Source of the DNA: Planctomycetota bacterium
Lineage (GTDB): Bacteria; Planctomycetota; Phycisphaerae; UBA1845
Assembly (NCBI GenBank): GCA_024280855.1
Contig: JAJRPG010000006.1
Location: forward strand, 1-64,000
Direction of reading: 5' to 3'
DNA: 64,000 nt
Shown: piece after piece, positions 63,701 through 64,000 of the stretch
Layout: the number at the start of each line of letters is the position of its first letter
How positions within the stretch are numbered: the first letter of the stretch is position 1
The notes under the pieces: generated by a model
Databases searched by the model: none
What the model was told of the DNA's origin: nothing
The model's input: only the letters and a program-made list of their open reading frames with translations
Position numbers and translations under genes: made by a program

Positions 63701-64000
63701 ATCATATTCTATGACCACGCCGCCAAATAGCTTCCCCCGCATCGGCGTTAAGCCATGACTAATTTGTCCTTCGACGATGGCTTCTTTCGCGGTGATGCGA
63801 ACACCGTGGCCATCCTGCGTACGAAGTCGGATGACAGGGTTCTCAAGCGCAATCTCGTTGCCCTCTCCTGCTACAGGCGTTAAACGACCGACTTCAACTT
63901 CGCCCCATGCTCGATCACTATCGGGACGAAACAGAGACAGCTTACTACGCAGCGCAGTTCCTACTCGGCCACCGGATACGGGGACGCCATCATCTTCCGT
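60773..64000 (-). CDS. Large LptA/OstA-like protein, 5'-truncated
   Basis: The reading frame is open to the window edge, so the start lies beyond 64000; 1075 codons are visible. An internal Met at 63742 is not the start. Long runs of alternating hydrophobic strands and phrases such as ITFRSANMEIRFDESAGRVD, ASGQVRLQDQTEGLSLTASD and RVDYLRIESGGTIELKG fit the OstA/LptA beta-taco type, which handles lipopolysaccharide between inner and outer membrane. Many repeats are needed for this length, so it may span much of the periplasm. The C-terminus ends with SEQAIIRGR. It could also be an unusual LptC/LptA fusion. Confidence 0.6.
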   Translation of the reverse strand, partial: TEDDGVPVSGGRVGTALRSKLSLFRPDSDRAWGEVEVGRLTPVAGEGNEIALENPVIRLRTQDGHGVRITAKEAIVEGQISHGLTPMRGKLFGGVVIEYDRLSEQQRDSLPEDTRHILEPSQVVRIEANEIIFDVEYSKVIFPSDVAILASDITFRSANMEIRFDESAGRVDYLRIESGGTIELKGQASSLGIAAGQEAQPGNSVVDWIRQTIASNILAAQQQVANGGIQEEIKESPTEETVPLFSATDNPAEVEVSKPTLKYIARFAGGVDARQVAGGKTLARLEAGTLDILRSVSANDRKQVQSQTNMEQTAAQKVAGATEEKISLSWEGHFSLEACGKNDERCLPKVRSLLTAKGSPVRLSNDEGEATCGQLVYNPDDGSVTLSESKNTNVVVRSLADGEISGTSIDLKPGEDDIAILVKGPGKLMRIDHSQSASVTGQSKTPGRTPLSVAFSDSLEVLGHYEKRTKLSFSGGLRQTRVRVLDKAIFLGNVALIEQDASLAADQLALYFGKETVGRQQAQTIQRVETRGHVRLDRLNDSLACSELDVIVTTNADGRLMPLVATARRDVVAMQEDRTIRARDRLILDFQTVTRPASPFDPAKAYQAALDAGVNPQEVDWEAKRREHEMKVRTEIGAKRLRAYGDVMVTDESQSLELTAQELDCTIVNGSDIDKTLIIGTQTQPASVTTGEFTVTGEQVNVNVLDEWAQVPGAGRMTFQSHKDLDGRQLDQPIPVSITWEEWMKFQGRENRSVFSGDVHATSAGGTTFDCNQLVVEFDDVAIAKTQPQRRNWWIFDKFVQRFEQNNNGEMSANRGILAKEPAYILATGRAVVQTTSLDEITGEPRTRARLAGPQLSVNLRRGMSKMLIEGAGDLLIEDFSPARQSSSQQAETTPRGFLGADENSGPSKTFITWSQAMWYDFSIDQTRFEGDINLKHFSGEHLTRLFPDAKKTTTETGSGRATFLLCDVLTIDFLGEQSASTRPQQQMGRLSTTQLRQFHASGQVRLQDQTEGLSLTASDLTFERERELLIIQGQPARIIQQRPGQLPVDATVKRAFYNLRTKRLESEQAIIRGR

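Noticed and set aside
1..64000. Searched for tRNA, rRNA, tmRNA, CRISPR arrays, integrase/attachment sites and replication origin boxes
   Set aside because: By eye no cloverleaf with a TTCGA arm, no spaced direct repeats, no recombinase gene and no DnaA-box cluster were found; a covariance-model scan would be needed to exclude diverged RNAs.

Overview
The window reads like a chromosome segment of a Planctomycetota bacterium, probably of the Phycisphaerae side. This is inference from gene style. There are several large secreted Cys-rich proteins ending in dockerin-like EF-hand pairs, internal DCNGNxxPDEC-type repeats, a small N-terminal zinc-ribbon protein, Lys-rich low-complexity tails on Rho and pyruvate phosphate dikinase, oleAB hydrocarbon genes and LptA-like outer-membrane material. 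No rRNA, tRNA, CRISPR array, transposase or phage gene was seen.

Layout. 0.4-9.4 kb: a secreted FG-GAP repeat protein, a Tat-exported flavin-reductase-like protein, an unknown gene, a DUF4287/DUF5655 protein, a secreted trypsin-like protease, a lipoprotein and a NapH-like polyferredoxin fused to TPRs. 9.8-16.8 kb: a stand-alone PEP/pyruvate-binding protein, two related exported proteins (one an SGNH hydrolase), cmk, a helix-turn-helix/receiver regulator and a LysM protein. 17.4-28 kb: putA, a 28-residue membrane peptide, a GT9 glycosyltransferase, then the leftward operon-like run oleA-oleB-ispA-dxs-nadK. 28-35.6 kb: a PLA2-like lipoprotein, RidA, a sugar transferase, a heme-oxygenase-like protein, a nucleoside deaminase, a zinc-ribbon protein, der, and an AMMECR1/VOC pair. 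35.6-40.2 kb: a possible small RNA, coaE, rho, a UGA-containing SelW-type selenoprotein gene with a candidate bSECIS, a UPF0173 hydrolase and a double GNAT protein. 40.6-49.6 kb: a tRNA-binding-domain protein, a CPBP-type membrane protein and three large secreted proteins. 49.8-60.2 kb: guaB, a lipoprotein, a zinc-ribbon membrane protein, guaA, a sialidase-like/MptE-like pair, ppdK and purN. The right edge holds the 5'-truncated gene of a large LptA/OstA-like protein.

Main points. (1) 38279-38500 encodes a 73-residue SelW/Rdx protein whose CxxU motif uses an in-frame TGA; a 5-bp hairpin sits at bacterial SECIS distance behind it. (2) About 16.9-40.4 kb has opposite strand composition from both flanks, whatever the gene direction, and four families of short dispersed palindromic repeats switch orientation at the same borders. 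An inversion of about 23 kb is the simplest reading. (3) oleA/oleB lie in front of isoprenoid genes with no oleC or oleD. (4) A lipoprotein carries a group XII-like phospholipase A2 core with Asn in place of the calcium-binding Asp. (5) A perfect hairpin followed by eight T lies inside the CPBP gene.
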